Source: Rhizobium sp. NFR03 (lineage in GTDB: Bacteria; Pseudomonadota; Alphaproteobacteria; Rhizobiales; Rhizobiaceae). From it: a stretch of DNA of 64,000 nucleotides. Below the pieces are notes generated by a model. That model worked only from the letters and a program-made list of their open reading frames with translations, searched no databases and was not told the origin of the DNA. Position numbers and translations under genes: made by a program. The stretch is from positions 434,001 to 498,000 of the forward strand of contig NZ_FOGR01000002.1 of assembly GCF_900111275.1 (NCBI RefSeq). The letters run 5' to 3'. Position 1 is the first letter of the stretch, and every line of letters begins with the position of its first letter. Positions 55,004 through 63,385 of the stretch are shown here, piece after piece.

Positions 55004-56926
55004 TTAAAGCTCCGTCGGCCGGTGTGGTGTCTTGTTCCAGGCGAATGGCTTGCGATAGAGCTCGATGATGGCGGCCCATGCGGCAGCCGAGATCATCAGC
55101 CAGTAGGCCGGCACGGCTCGCCATCTTCCGCCGACGGCGCGCCACTCCTCGGGGCTCATAGGCTTTCTTCCGAGCTGGATGACGATCGCGTAGCTCCCGA
55201 TGATATTGAGGATGTCGAGGATCATCAGGCAGGAGGCGAGGAGCGTGTCTCCGCTCGAAAGATTGCCCGCCATCAGCGTCCAGCCCAGATAGAACAGGAA
55301 AGCAAGCGTTAGCGGGTGGCTGAGCGCCGAAAGGATCATGCCGGCAACGAGGATCTGCGAGGTCGCGAACGCTTTCCATCCCATCTGTCGATAGAGAAAA
55401 CCAGGGTCGCGCATCATCACGAGCCATGTCTGCAGCCAGCCCTTGTACCACCGCGTCCGCTGCGCGAACCAGACGGCGGTCTCGGTCGGTGCGTCTTCGA
55501 GCGTCGGGCGCACAAGCATCTGAGATCGGTAGCCGAGGCGAAAGAGCCGCATGCCGAGATCGGCGTCTTCCGTCGTATTGAAAGGATCCCAGCCGCCGAC
55601 CGCCTTGAGAACATCCACGCGAAAATGGTTCGATGTGCCGCCGAGAGGCAAGGGAAGCCCGGCGGATGACAGGAATGGCAGGAGGCCGCGAAACAAAGCG
55701 GCATATTCGAGCGCGAACATCGTGCTGAGCCATCCCGATTTGGCGTTCGTGACGACCAGAGGAGACTGGAGGCATGCGACGCGCGGATCCGCCGCGCGGA
55801 AGACGGCATAGGCTTCGCGCAGCTGACCGGGGTCCGGCCGGTCTTCCGCATCGTAGATGGTGAGAAACGTACCGCGCGCGCCGGGAAGGGCATAGCTCAA
55901 CGCCTTCGGCTTCGTACGTGGTGCGGCCGGGGGAACGCGCACGATGTCGTATTCCGAGGGTAGCGACAGGGCTTCCAGCGCGGCGAGCGTTTCGTCATCG
56001 TCTGCCTCGCAGATGAGCTTGATGTCGAGGCGCGAGCGCGGCCAGTCGAGGCGGTCGAGGGCTCCGACCAGTTGCGCCACGACCTCCGTCTCCCGGTAGA
56101 GCGCGACGAAGATGGAGTAGACCGGAAGGGGCCCCATCTGTCGGGCGGTCAGCTTCCTGATCGACGGAAGCCGCGTCCTGGCCTTCTTCACATGGAGGAG
56201 GGCCCGCGCGCGCAGGAAAAGCTGGCAGAAATAGATGCTGGTAAAGAGAAGGTGGGTCGCGAGCAGCCAGACGAGTGGCGCGAGAAAGGCGGAGAAAACG
56301 AAAATTGAAAGTCCGAGCCCGGCATAGAACCCCTGTTTGCCCCAGAAGACGATGCGGGCGCTATGAGACGGCGCGGCATCGAAGAGACGGGTTACCGTGT
56401 CACGGACGCGTCGCTCCCGGCCCGCAGTCCAGACCGCCATCCGCACCGCGCGCGGCGTCGAGACGGCCAGGATCCCGGCAAGTGCGGGCCGTCGCTCGAG
56501 CGTCAGCGCAATGTCGTGGATCTGGGTGAGCTTCGGCACGATGACCGTGATCGCCGGACGGCTGGAATGGTAGAGACGCAGCATTTCCGGAAAGACGAGC
56601 TGCGTGTCGAGCGTTTCGGCATCGTGAACCTGCTCCGCATCGATCTCCGCCATGAATGGAAGCCCCAGCAGATTTGCCAGTGCCTCGAAGTAAAGGGTAT
56701 CGACGATCTCACCGGACGCCAGAAGCTCTTCCTGGACGGTCGTGCCGTTTTCCTTTGCCAACAGCATCATCCGGGCGATCGTTGGCTTGCCGATGCCGAG
56801 TTTCAGGAGAAGGCGTCCTTCGCGCAACAGATCGACCGAAAAGGCGGGCAGGGACGCGTTTTGGGGCTTGGAGCGCGCTCTTCGAGTAGCCATTCCGGGC
56901 AGTGACGGATAGTCTAGGACACGCAT
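55004..56926 (-). CDS. Membrane glycosyltransferase (GT2) with N-terminal T2SS protein E-like domain
   Basis: A 640-residue protein. Residues about 40-160 resemble the N-terminal (GSPII_E_N/MshEN) domain of type II secretion ATPases (LYFEALANLLGLPFM; EEMLRLYH-type region). Two membrane helices follow (about 200-240). The GT2 domain has the DDD and DxD regions (EADDDE at 307-312, DAED at 359-362), the acid TEDADLG (452-458) and QRTRWYKGW (489-497), the Q-x-x-R-W motif of processive enzymes such as cellulose synthase. Three or four helices end the protein. ATG 56926 follows GAGG. The product is unknown. Confidence 0.85.
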   Translation of the reverse strand: MRVLDYPSLPGMATRRARSKPQNASLPAFSVDLLREGRLLLKLGIGKPTIARMMLLAKENGTTVQEELLASGEIVDTLYFEALANLLGLPFMAEIDAEQVHDAETLDTQLVFPEMLRLYHSSRPAITVIVPKLTQIHDIALTLERRPALAGILAVSTPRAVRMAVWTAGRERRVRDTVTRLFDAAPSHSARIVFWGKQGFYAGLGLSIFVFSAFLAPLVWLLATHLLFTSIYFCQLFLRARALLHVKKARTRLPSIRKLTARQMGPLPVYSIFVALYRETEVVAQLVGALDRLDWPRSRLDIKLICEADDDETLAALEALSLPSEYDIVRVPPAAPRTKPKALSYALPGARGTFLTIYDAEDRPDPGQLREAYAVFRAADPRVACLQSPLVVTNAKSGWLSTMFALEYAALFRGLLPFLSSAGLPLPLGGTSNHFRVDVLKAVGGWDPFNTTEDADLGMRLFRLGYRSQMLVRPTLEDAPTETAVWFAQRTRWYKGWLQTWLVMMRDPGFLYRQMGWKAFATSQILVAGMILSALSHPLTLAFLFYLGWTLMAGNLSSGDTLLASCLMILDILNIIGSYAIVIQLGRKPMSPEEWRAVGGRWRAVPAYWLMISAAAWAAIIELYRKPFAWNKTPHRPTEL

Positions 56927-56980
56927 GAACACCTCGTCGCAGACAGTGTCGGCCCTCTGAAGGCCTGAAGCCGGAATTTG

Positions 56981-57859
56981 ATGAGAATGATACGGAGTTC
57001 TTCAATCCAACCGATCATTAGGATAATCTTAATCATCTTTATGCCGGCTTGGATAGGAAATATTGCGGTGCACGCGGCAGAGCCGGTCCGCGAGCTGCCA
57101 TTGTCCTTCGATGCGCGGGAGCGGATCGCAAAGCCGGATCTCAGCGGCCTTGCACGTTTGCGGTTCCTGACCACCGTCGACTTCCCGCCGTTCAACTTCA
57201 TCGACCAGTCGCAGAAGCTGTCCGGCTTCCATGTCGATCTTGCTCGTGAAATCTGCCGTGTTCTGGAGATAGAGGCGAAGTGTCAGATCCAGGCCGTCAC
57301 TTTCGAGGAATTGCAGCCGGCGTTGGAAGAGGGACAGGGCGAGGCGGTGCTTGCGGGCGTTGACGTGACAGACGCGCTTCGGCAGCGTTTCGCCTTCACG
57401 CGATCGTTCCTGCGGCTTCCCGCCCGTTTTGCCGCGCGTACGGTGCCGGGCGGCGATGCCGGGATCGACCTGTCCGCAATTCTTGCAAAGCCGGTCGGCG
57501 TCGTCGCGGGCACGACGCATGAGGCCATGTTCAAGGCGTTCTTTCCGTCAGCCAGAGCGCAGGCCTTTCCCGACCGTACGGCCATGCTGCAGGCGCTGAA
57601 GACGGGCACGGTGGAGGCCGTCTTCTCGGACGGCATGCAGCTGTCCTTCTGGGCAGCGTCCGCGGACGCGGCAGGCTGCTGCTCGCTCGTGGAAGGCGCC
57701 TATGTCTCCGAGCATTTTCTCGGCGAAGGCCTGGCGATCATGAATCGGAAGGGCGATCCGGCCCTGACGCAGGCTTTGGACCACGCGCTTCTCGAGCTAT
57801 CGCGCAACGGCCGCCTGAACGAAATCTACCTGCGCTACTTCCCGACCGGTATGTACTGA
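56981..57859 (+). CDS. Extracellular solute-binding protein family 3 (orphan)
   Basis: A 292-residue protein with an N-terminal signal/anchor (residues about 10-33, rich in Ile) and a periplasmic binding-protein fold of the polar amino acid class: FLTTVDFPPFNFIDQSQKLSGFHVDLAREIC, the ligand loop ATRSF-type RFAFTRSFLRLPARF and PVGVVAGTTHEAM. There are no permease or ATPase genes next to it, so it may act alone as a sensor or work with a distant transporter. ATG 56981 directly follows the TTG. It is divergent from the glycosyltransferase with 54 bp between. Confidence 0.85.
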   Translation: MRMIRSSSIQPIIRIILIIFMPAWIGNIAVHAAEPVRELPLSFDARERIAKPDLSGLARLRFLTTVDFPPFNFIDQSQKLSGFHVDLAREICRVLEIEAKCQIQAVTFEELQPALEEGQGEAVLAGVDVTDALRQRFAFTRSFLRLPARFAARTVPGGDAGIDLSAILAKPVGVVAGTTHEAMFKAFFPSARAQAFPDRTAMLQALKTGTVEAVFSDGMQLSFWAASADAAGCCSLVEGAYVSEHFLGEGLAIMNRKGDPALTQALDHALLELSRNGRLNEIYLRYFPTGMY

Positions 57860-57879
57860 TCGCGTTCAAGGGCGTTATT

Positions 57880-58290
57880 TCAATGGCGCATACGGGCCTG
57901 CGCACCCCGCTCGATGGCGGCGCAGACGAGCTTGTCGAGGCCCAGACGGTCGCGTAGCAAGGCGAGGAGCCGCAGTTCCTCGCTGCGGACATCGAGATCG
58001 ACCGCTGCGATATCGACAGCCAGTGCATAGGCTGTCTCGAAAAGACGCGGCGGCAGCGCTTCCCGTACCAGCTCCAGCAGAATATCCAGCCCCTCTGGCG
58101 CCGACAGCAACGTTGCGCAACGCTGTGCCACGGGCACGAGGTCTTCCGCATCGAAATTATCGAAGACAGGCAGGATGCGGGAGAGCTTGCCGATCCGCTC
58201 CAGCTCCTCGTCGCTCATGGCGCTGTCCACGGCGGACATCATGACCATGACATGGATCAGGGCTTCCTGGTGGGTCAAAGTTCGGGACAT
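57880..58290 (-). CDS. TerB family tellurite-resistance-like protein
   Basis: A 136-residue helical protein. HQEALIHVMVMMSAVDSAMSDEELERIGKL is the TerB N-terminal helix pair with the acidic metal-binding-like stretch, and VDIAAVDLDVRSEELRLLALLRDRLGLD repeats the pattern. Tellurite resistance is the historical name; many TerB proteins link to membranes or phage defence. No other ter gene lies here, so no such role is claimed. ATG 58290 has GGAG upstream; the frame is open to 58365. Confidence 0.85.
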   Translation of the reverse strand: MSRTLTHQEALIHVMVMMSAVDSAMSDEELERIGKLSRILPVFDNFDAEDLVPVAQRCATLLSAPEGLDILLELVREALPPRLFETAYALAVDIAAVDLDVRSEELRLLALLRDRLGLDKLVCAAIERGAQARMRH

Positions 58291-58422
58291 GCGATCTCCG
58301 GGGTTCATTCGCCCCTCACCTACGGCCGCTGGACCCATCTTGCAAGACATCTGCTGCAACGGCATCTGCGGGATTTGCCAAGTCTTGGAAAACCGATAGC
58401 AGACAGCGCCGCGTTCAAGGCA

Positions 58423-59175
58423 TCAAGGTCCAGGATTGGCAGGCGGGGAGGAGGGCTCCGCAGCGGTGCGGTAGAAGCCCTTTGTCGTCATTTTCGCAGA
58501 TGCGACCGCTGCCGCAAGAGCGGTATCGTTTCCCTCCACCTCCGCCCAGCCGTTGCGGGCAAGCCAGAGGGCCGGATCATCGTCGCCGATCGTACAGCGT
58601 GCCGTCACCGTTCCGCTCCATTCGCCCTTCGGTGTCCGGCAGGCAAAGGCCCGGGCACGGATGAAGTTGCGGAAGGCTGTGCGGGCAACCGTGCCGCAGG
58701 GCCAATCGCCGGTCGTCGCCCGGCAGATCCTGTCGGCCGACTGAGGCTTGACGCCAGCGATCTGGATCGTCCGTCCTTCAAACTGGACAAGACCTGCCGA
58801 CAGAGCAACGGGATGCCGGAGAATGGTCTCCTCGAGTGTTGCCGGATCGACCGGCGCCTCATGAGGCGCGGAAAGCGGTGCCGTATCCACGGCCGGCGGC
58901 TCGGGAACCGGGACCGGCGTCACGTCCTCCACCGGTTTCTGCGCATCGGGAGGAAACGGCATCGGCTCCATGTCGGGCTCGACCGGAACGGTATCACTGA
59001 CGGCAGGATCTTCTCCGATCGTCGGCACATCGCCAAGATCAGGCGTCTCCAGCGTCATGTCCGGCACAGCCATGCTTTCCGATCCTGTCAGCGCCGACTT
59101 GCCCGCCATCAGCAGGCCGAGGGTCAGAATGACGCAGAGCATAGGGCCGCCGATACGGAGCAGAGAAGATTGCAT
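58423..59175 (-). CDS. Exported staphylococcal-nuclease-fold protein, probably inactive
   Basis: A 250-residue protein with an N-terminal hydrophobic segment (PMLCVILTLGLLMAG, residues 11-25) and a long Pro/Glu-rich linker (about 35-110). The last 125 residues have an SNase-like fold (VQFEGRTIQIAGVKPQ; WLARNGWAEV). The nuclease catalytic residues seem lost: the first Arg of the R-x-x-G-(I/V)-D motif is Gln and the Glu is not in place. Four cysteines (CRATTGDWPC, FACR, ARC) suggest disulfides in the periplasm. It starts 13 bp after the S24 regulator stop and is likely co-transcribed. Confidence 0.8.
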   Translation of the reverse strand: MQSSLLRIGGPMLCVILTLGLLMAGKSALTGSESMAVPDMTLETPDLGDVPTIGEDPAVSDTVPVEPDMEPMPFPPDAQKPVEDVTPVPVPEPPAVDTAPLSAPHEAPVDPATLEETILRHPVALSAGLVQFEGRTIQIAGVKPQSADRICRATTGDWPCGTVARTAFRNFIRARAFACRTPKGEWSGTVTARCTIGDDDPALWLARNGWAEVEGNDTALAAAVASAKMTTKGFYRTAAEPSSPPANPGP

Positions 59176-59188
59176 GAGGAAAACGGTC

Positions 59189-59848
59189 CTACTGGCTCGC
59201 CCAGATGATCCGGGCGATCCACTCCACCTCGGACAGGTCGAAGCTGCGGTTCGGATGTTCGGGGTTGAGGGAGTGCAGATCGATGCTGCGCGCGCTCTGC
59301 CGCATCAGTACCTTGGCCATGACCTCGCCCTCGGTGGTCTTGACGACGACGCGGTCTCCGCGACGAACCTGCGCGCCCGGTTCCACGATCAGCACATCGC
59401 CATCCCGGTACAGCGGCTGCATGCTGTCACCCTGGATCTCCAGCGCGTAAACGCCCGTCTTCGTGCCGGCCGTGGGAAAATCGACCACATCCCAGCCTTG
59501 GCCTGCGGGAAAACCGCCATCGTCGAAAAAGCCGCCAGCGCCTGCCTGGGCAAAGCCCAGAAGCGGGATGGCACTTGACGGAGCCAGCCTCTCCACGGTG
59601 TCGGAGCCCTTGGCGCCGTCCGGCCGCAGGAATTCCATGAACTGCCCGATGGTCGAGCCGGTCGCATCGAGAACCTTGGCGATGGATTCGGTGGATGGCC
59701 AGCGCTCGCGTCCATCAGCGGACTGGCGCTTGGATTTGTTGAACGACGTCGGATCGAGGCCGGCACGCCGGGCAAGCCCCGACGGCGACATCTGATGCCG
59801 CTCCGCCAAGGCGTCTATCGCATGCCAGATACGCTCATGTGACAGCAT
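59189..59848 (-). CDS. S24 family (LexA/CI-like) transcriptional regulator
   Basis: A 219-residue repressor with an N-terminal helix-turn-helix (MSPSGLARRAGLDPTSFNKSKR) and a C-terminal S24 peptidase domain. The catalytic Ser142 (GDSMQPLY) and Lys179 (EGEVMAKVL) are in place, and Ala102-Gly103 in FAQAGAGGFF matches a LexA/CI-type self-cleavage site, so RecA-stimulated cleavage is plausible. ATG 59848 is chosen; upstream open frame to 59947 covers operator-like sequence. It is divergent from a calcium/proton antiporter gene. Confidence 0.88.
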   Translation of the reverse strand: MLSHERIWHAIDALAERHQMSPSGLARRAGLDPTSFNKSKRQSADGRERWPSTESIAKVLDATGSTIGQFMEFLRPDGAKGSDTVERLAPSSAIPLLGFAQAGAGGFFDDGGFPAGQGWDVVDFPTAGTKTGVYALEIQGDSMQPLYRDGDVLIVEPGAQVRRGDRVVVKTTEGEVMAKVLMRQSARSIDLHSLNPEHPNRSFDLSEVEWIARIIWASQ

Positions 59849-59856
59849 CGTCCCGA

Positions 59857-60028
59857 TGTCCTGGTAAGTCTGGTGTCCTGTTGACGTGTCCGGCGGACAT
59901 ATCCGGGGAAGCGGAACCTCTCCTCTATCCGGCAGGACACTAGCCAAAAACCGGCATCAAGTAAAGAATGCGAGGAAAATAATCCTCGCTCCATCGCGCC
60001 CGGCACGTTTATTGAAATGCGTGTCCTG
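59857..60028. promoter_or_regulatory. Operator array (TGTCC/GGACA sites) between the S24 regulator and the antiporter
   Basis: TGTCCTG at 59857, GTGTCCTG at 59873, the palindrome TGTCCG-G-CGGACA at 59887-59899, CAGGACAC at 59933-59940 and GTGTCCTG at 60021-60028 fill the divergent gap. The last lies inside the antiporter promoter spacer; CAGGACAC overlaps a possible -10 (TAGTGT) of the regulator. A separate inverted repeat CGAGGA-N6-TCCTCG is at 59971-59988. Confidence 0.6.
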
Positions 60029-60039
60029 GCACCTATACT
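60012..60039 (+). promoter_or_regulatory. Promoter of the calcium/proton antiporter gene
   Basis: TTGAAA (60012-60017), a 16-bp spacer and TATACT (60034-60039) form a good sigma70 promoter 64 bp before the gene. The motif GTGTCCTG lies in the spacer. Confidence 0.6.
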
Positions 60040-60102
60040 TGCATTTTCCAAACACTTCTGGCCGATCAGGCCGCATTCCTGCATCCAGACGAGCGAGGCA
60101 TC

Positions 60103-61197
60103 GTGCTCTCCACCCTCATCCGCTCAGAGCGGCTTATCCTCGTTGCCATTGCTGCCGGCATTGCCGGTTTTTCCGCCGAGCATACGCTGATCGGAATGGG
60201 GCAGGCGGCGTCTCTTGCCGGCGCGGTGTTCCTCATCGCCGCCATCATCCTCGCCTCCATGCGGGTGGCGCACCATGCGGAAATTCTCGCAACCAAGGTC
60301 GGCGATCCCTATGGTACGATGATCCTCACGCTCTCGGCCGTGCTGGTCGAAGTGGTTATTCTCGCGATCATGATGAGTTCGCCGGAGAGTTCCCCGACGT
60401 TGGTGCGCGACACGATCTACTCTGCCGTCATGCTCGATATCAACGGCATCCTCGGCATTGCCGCGCTTCTGGGAGGCCTGAAGCACGGCGAGCAACCCTA
60501 TAATGACGACTCCAGCCGCACCTATTGCGTCATGATCCTGACGGCCATGAGCATTTCCATGATCGTGCCCGAGTTCATTCCGCAGGCGAAGTGGCACTTC
60601 TATTCCGCCTTCACCATCGTCGCCATGATCATGCTCTACGGTCTGTTCCTGCGCATGCAGGTTGGCGCACACAGCTATTTCTTCAGCTACAGCTACCCGA
60701 AGACGCGCCGTGAAAGCGCAGGCGGACATATCGAGGAGCCCCAGAGCACGACGCTCTCGATCGGCGTTCTCGTGTTCGGCATCGTCGTCATCGGCATTCT
60801 CGCCGAGATCATGTCGACGCTGCTCAATACGGGTCTGGAAGGTACCGGCGCGCCGCCGGTTCTCGCCGCCATTGTCGTCGCCGCTATTTCGGCCGCGCCG
60901 GAGATCATGACGGCGATGCGTTCGGCGCTCGCCAATCACATGCAGTCGGTGGTCAACATCGCGCTCGGCGCCTCGCTCTCCACCGTCATCCTCACCGTCC
61001 CGGTGATGGAGGCCATTGCGCTTTACACGGGGCAGCCGTTCATCATGGCGATGACCCCGGTACAGACCGTCATGATCACCATCACGCTGATCGTCGCCGC
61101 CATCAACCTCAACGACGGCGAGACCAACGCCATCGAGGGGATGACGCATTTCGTGCTGTTCGCGACCTTCATCATGCTCTCCTGCCTCGGCCTTTGA
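60103..61197 (+). CDS. Calcium/proton antiporter (ChaA-type CaCA family)
   Basis: A 364-residue protein with about 11 membrane segments in two inverted halves. The alpha repeats are GDPYGTMILTLSAVLVEVVILA in the first half and SAAPEIMTAMRSALANHMQSVVNIALGASLSTVILTVPVM in the second, with conserved acidic residues for cation binding. It should export Ca2+ (or Na+/K+) in exchange for protons. The GTG at 60103 has GAGCGAGG upstream and the family start is near here. It is divergent from the S24 regulator, which may repress it. Confidence 0.87.
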   Translation: MLSTLIRSERLILVAIAAGIAGFSAEHTLIGMGQAASLAGAVFLIAAIILASMRVAHHAEILATKVGDPYGTMILTLSAVLVEVVILAIMMSSPESSPTLVRDTIYSAVMLDINGILGIAALLGGLKHGEQPYNDDSSRTYCVMILTAMSISMIVPEFIPQAKWHFYSAFTIVAMIMLYGLFLRMQVGAHSYFFSYSYPKTRRESAGGHIEEPQSTTLSIGVLVFGIVVIGILAEIMSTLLNTGLEGTGAPPVLAAIVVAAISAAPEIMTAMRSALANHMQSVVNIALGASLSTVILTVPVMEAIALYTGQPFIMAMTPVQTVMITITLIVAAINLNDGETNAIEGMTHFVLFATFIMLSCLGL

Positions 61198-61227
61198 TCC
61201 GCGACCGGCCTGCGCAAACCACTGGCG

Positions 61228-61743
61228 TCAGGAGCGATCCGCGATCAGACGTCGGAAGGCGGCGAGTGTTTCGTCGCTGACATGATGCTCGATGCCTTCC
61301 GCGTCCACGCGGGCCGTTTCCGGGCTCACGCCGAGGCAGCGCAGGAATTGCTCCACGGTCTGGTGGCGCTCGCGGCTTTCGGCCGCCATCTTCTGCCCCG
61401 CCTCTGTCAGGAAGACGCCGCGATAGGGCTTGCGCGACACGAGGCCATCGGCGGCAAGCCGTGCCAGCATCTTGGCAACGGTCGGCTGCGCCACGCCGAG
61501 GCGGGCGGCGATATCAACCTGACGCGCCTCGTTACCATCATCGATCAGGTCGGCAATGAGTTCGACATAGTCCTCGACCAGAGCGCCGCGTCGCGCCTCC
61601 CGTGTCTGGCGAAAGCCCTCGGAGTGGATGTCGGCGTCCGGAAGGGGATCCGCGCGGGGAATGGTTCGACGCGCCACGTCTTCGTGATCCTTCAAGTTCG
61701 CATGCTCCAACGGGCATGTCATCGAGTTTCGCGTGTCTAGCAT
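61228..61743 (-). CDS. mntR: Manganese-responsive regulator MntR (DtxR family)
   Basis: A 171-residue DtxR/MntR protein with a winged helix-turn-helix ([46 protein letters not shown]) and a C-terminal metal-binding/dimer domain ending [18 protein letters not shown]. The His and Glu residues of EGIEHHVS are typical metal ligands. The exact start is uncertain, as neither ATG 61743 nor ATG 61722 has a strong ribosome site. It is divergent from mntH and probably represses it when manganese is plentiful. Confidence 0.88.
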   Translation of the reverse strand: MLDTRNSMTCPLEHANLKDHEDVARRTIPRADPLPDADIHSEGFRQTREARRGALVEDYVELIADLIDDGNEARQVDIAARLGVAQPTVAKMLARLAADGLVSRKPYRGVFLTEAGQKMAAESRERHQTVEQFLRCLGVSPETARVDAEGIEHHVSDETLAAFRRLIADRS

Positions 61744-61837
61744 GCAAGCCGGATCGACGAATAGCTATCTCGGTTCTTCCCCCCTCACAATTCGCCCATT
61801 CCCATTCCCATTTCCGGCGCTGCAGTGCGGAAAAAAG

Positions 61838-61878
61838 CACGATCGATGAAATATAGCATATTGCATAATGTTTGTGCC
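61838..61878. promoter_or_regulatory. AT-rich mntH promoter region with GCATA repeats
   Basis: The AT-rich stretch has GCATA repeated (AGCATATTGCATAATG, 61855-61870) and GCA-N3-TGC symmetry, as in a candidate metalloregulator site. I cannot derive an exact MntR consensus match by eye. Confidence 0.4.
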
Positions 61879-61928
61879 TGCCCTAGCTTCCGGTCATGAA
61901 CGCCTGTCCGCATCCGGAGACTGCCCCG

Positions 61929-63296
61929 ATGGCCACCCCCGACATTCTCGTGAACCAGCGCGAATCCCGCTCGAGCTGGCGGTTCAACCATTCTGAAGAG
62001 GAGGGGCGCCAGAGCCTTGCCGACGTGCATTCCACCGTCGCGGTGCCCACTGGCGGCACGTGGTTCCGCCGGTTTCTCGCCTTCGTCGGGCCGGGCTACA
62101 TGGTGTCGGTCGGCTACATGGATCCCGGCAACTGGGCAACGGATATCGCCGGTGGCGCCCAGTTCGGCTACACGCTGCTCACCGTCATTCTGCTCTCCAA
62201 CCTCATGGCGATCCTGTTGCAGGCGCTCGCCGCGCGGCTTGGCATCGCTACCGGCCGGGATCTCGCGCAGGCCTGTCGCGATGCCTACCCGAAGCCCATC
62301 GGCTTCGTTCTCTGGATCGCCTGCGAACTCGCCATCATCGCCTGCGACCTTGCAGAGGTTATCGGCACGGCGATCGCTCTGAAGCTGCTGTTCGGCATTC
62401 CCCTGATCGCCGGCGCGCTGATCACCGCGCTCGACGCAATCCTGCTTCTCTATCTGATGCAGAAGGGCTTCCGTTTCCTCGAAGCCTTCGTCATGGCGCT
62501 CCTCGGCATCATCGCCCTCTGCTTCATCGTGCAGATTGCGGCAGCGGCCCCGCCGGTTGCCGCGGTGCTTCAGGGCTTTCTGCCCTCGACGGAGGTCGTC
62601 ACCAACCCGGCCATGCTTTACATCGCCATCGGCATCATCGGCGCGACCGTCATGCCGCACAACCTCTACCTCCACTCGTCCATCGTCCAGACGCGGCAGT
62701 TCGAGCGCACCGAGCCGGGCAAGCGCGAGGCCATCAAGTGGGCAACGCTCGACAGCACGATCGCCCTCATGCTGGCGCTGTTTATCAATGCCGCCATTCT
62801 CATCGTCGCAGCCTCCGTCTTTCACGCCAATGGCCGCACCGAAGTTGCGGAAATCGAGCAGGCCTACGAGCTGCTGTCACCTCTGCTCGGCCTCGGTATT
62901 GCCTCGACGCTCTTTGCCGTGGCGCTTCTTGCGTCCGGCCTCAACTCCACCGTTACCGCGACGCTGGCCGGACAGATCGTCATGGAAGGCTTTCTGCGGC
63001 TGACGATTCCCAACTGGGCACGCCGCCTCATCACCCGCGGCATCGCGATCGTGCCCGTCGTCGTCATCACCTACATCTATGGCGAACGCGGCACGGCCGA
63101 ACTTCTGGTGCTGAGCCAGGTCGTGCTCTCCATGCAGCTGCCCTTCGCCGTCATCCCGCTCGTCAGCTTCGTTACCAACCGGGAAAAGATGGGCACATTC
63201 GTCGTCTCGCGCTGGGTCGGCGCGCTGGCCTGGATCGTCGCCACGATCATCGTCGTCCTCAACGTCAAGCTGCTCTACGAAACGTTCATCGCGTGA
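61929..63296 (+). CDS. mntH: Manganese transporter MntH (Nramp family)
   Basis: A 455-residue proton-coupled Mn2+/Fe2+ importer with 11 membrane segments. [20 protein letters not shown] carries the metal-binding D-P-G-N motif, and [19 protein letters not shown] the M-P-H motif of segment 6; both are intact. The hydrophilic N-terminus is about 45 residues. I chose ATG 61929, which has CCGGAGA nine bases upstream; ATG 61896 would add 11 residues. It is divergent from mntR. Confidence 0.95.
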   Translation: MATPDILVNQRESRSSWRFNHSEEEGRQSLADVHSTVAVPTGGTWFRRFLAFVGPGYMVSVGYMDPGNWATDIAGGAQFGYTLLTVILLSNLMAILLQALAARLGIATGRDLAQACRDAYPKPIGFVLWIACELAIIACDLAEVIGTAIALKLLFGIPLIAGALITALDAILLLYLMQKGFRFLEAFVMALLGIIALCFIVQIAAAAPPVAAVLQGFLPSTEVVTNPAMLYIAIGIIGATVMPHNLYLHSSIVQTRQFERTEPGKREAIKWATLDSTIALMLALFINAAILIVAASVFHANGRTEVAEIEQAYELLSPLLGLGIASTLFAVALLASGLNSTVTATLAGQIVMEGFLRLTIPNWARRLITRGIAIVPVVVITYIYGERGTAELLVLSQVVLSMQLPFAVIPLVSFVTNREKMGTFVVSRWVGALAWIVATIIVVLNVKLLYETFIA

Positions 63297-63337
63297 CCGC
63301 CGCGGTCTGACGGGGTAGCGGTCTGACGTGGATGTGA

Positions 63338-63367
63338 AGGAACGCCGTGCCGATGCGCGGCGTTCCT
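63338..63367 (+). other. Perfect 10-bp hairpin before the DUF4174 gene
   Basis: AGGAACGCCG (63338-63347) and CGGCGTTCCT (63358-63367) pair around a 10-nt loop, ending eight bases before the ribosome site. Two direct repeats CGGTCTGACG (63303-63312 and 63319-63328) precede it. It may be the mntH terminator without a T tract or a leader structure. Confidence 0.6.
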
Positions 63368-63385
63368 GTGCAAAGGAGATCTCCG

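Noticed and set aside
57880-58290. TerB as part of a tellurite-resistance or defence island
   Set aside because: No terA, terC, terD or other defence genes are near; it stands alone.
60027-60043. Sigma54-like sequence TGGCAC...TTGCA before the antiporter gene
   Set aside because: The distance between GG and GC is 11 rather than 10 bases, and a better sigma70 promoter overlaps it.
63375-63384. Palindrome GGAGATCTCC covering the ribosome site of the DUF4174 gene
   Set aside because: It can form at most a 3-bp stem with a 4-nt loop, too weak to block translation.
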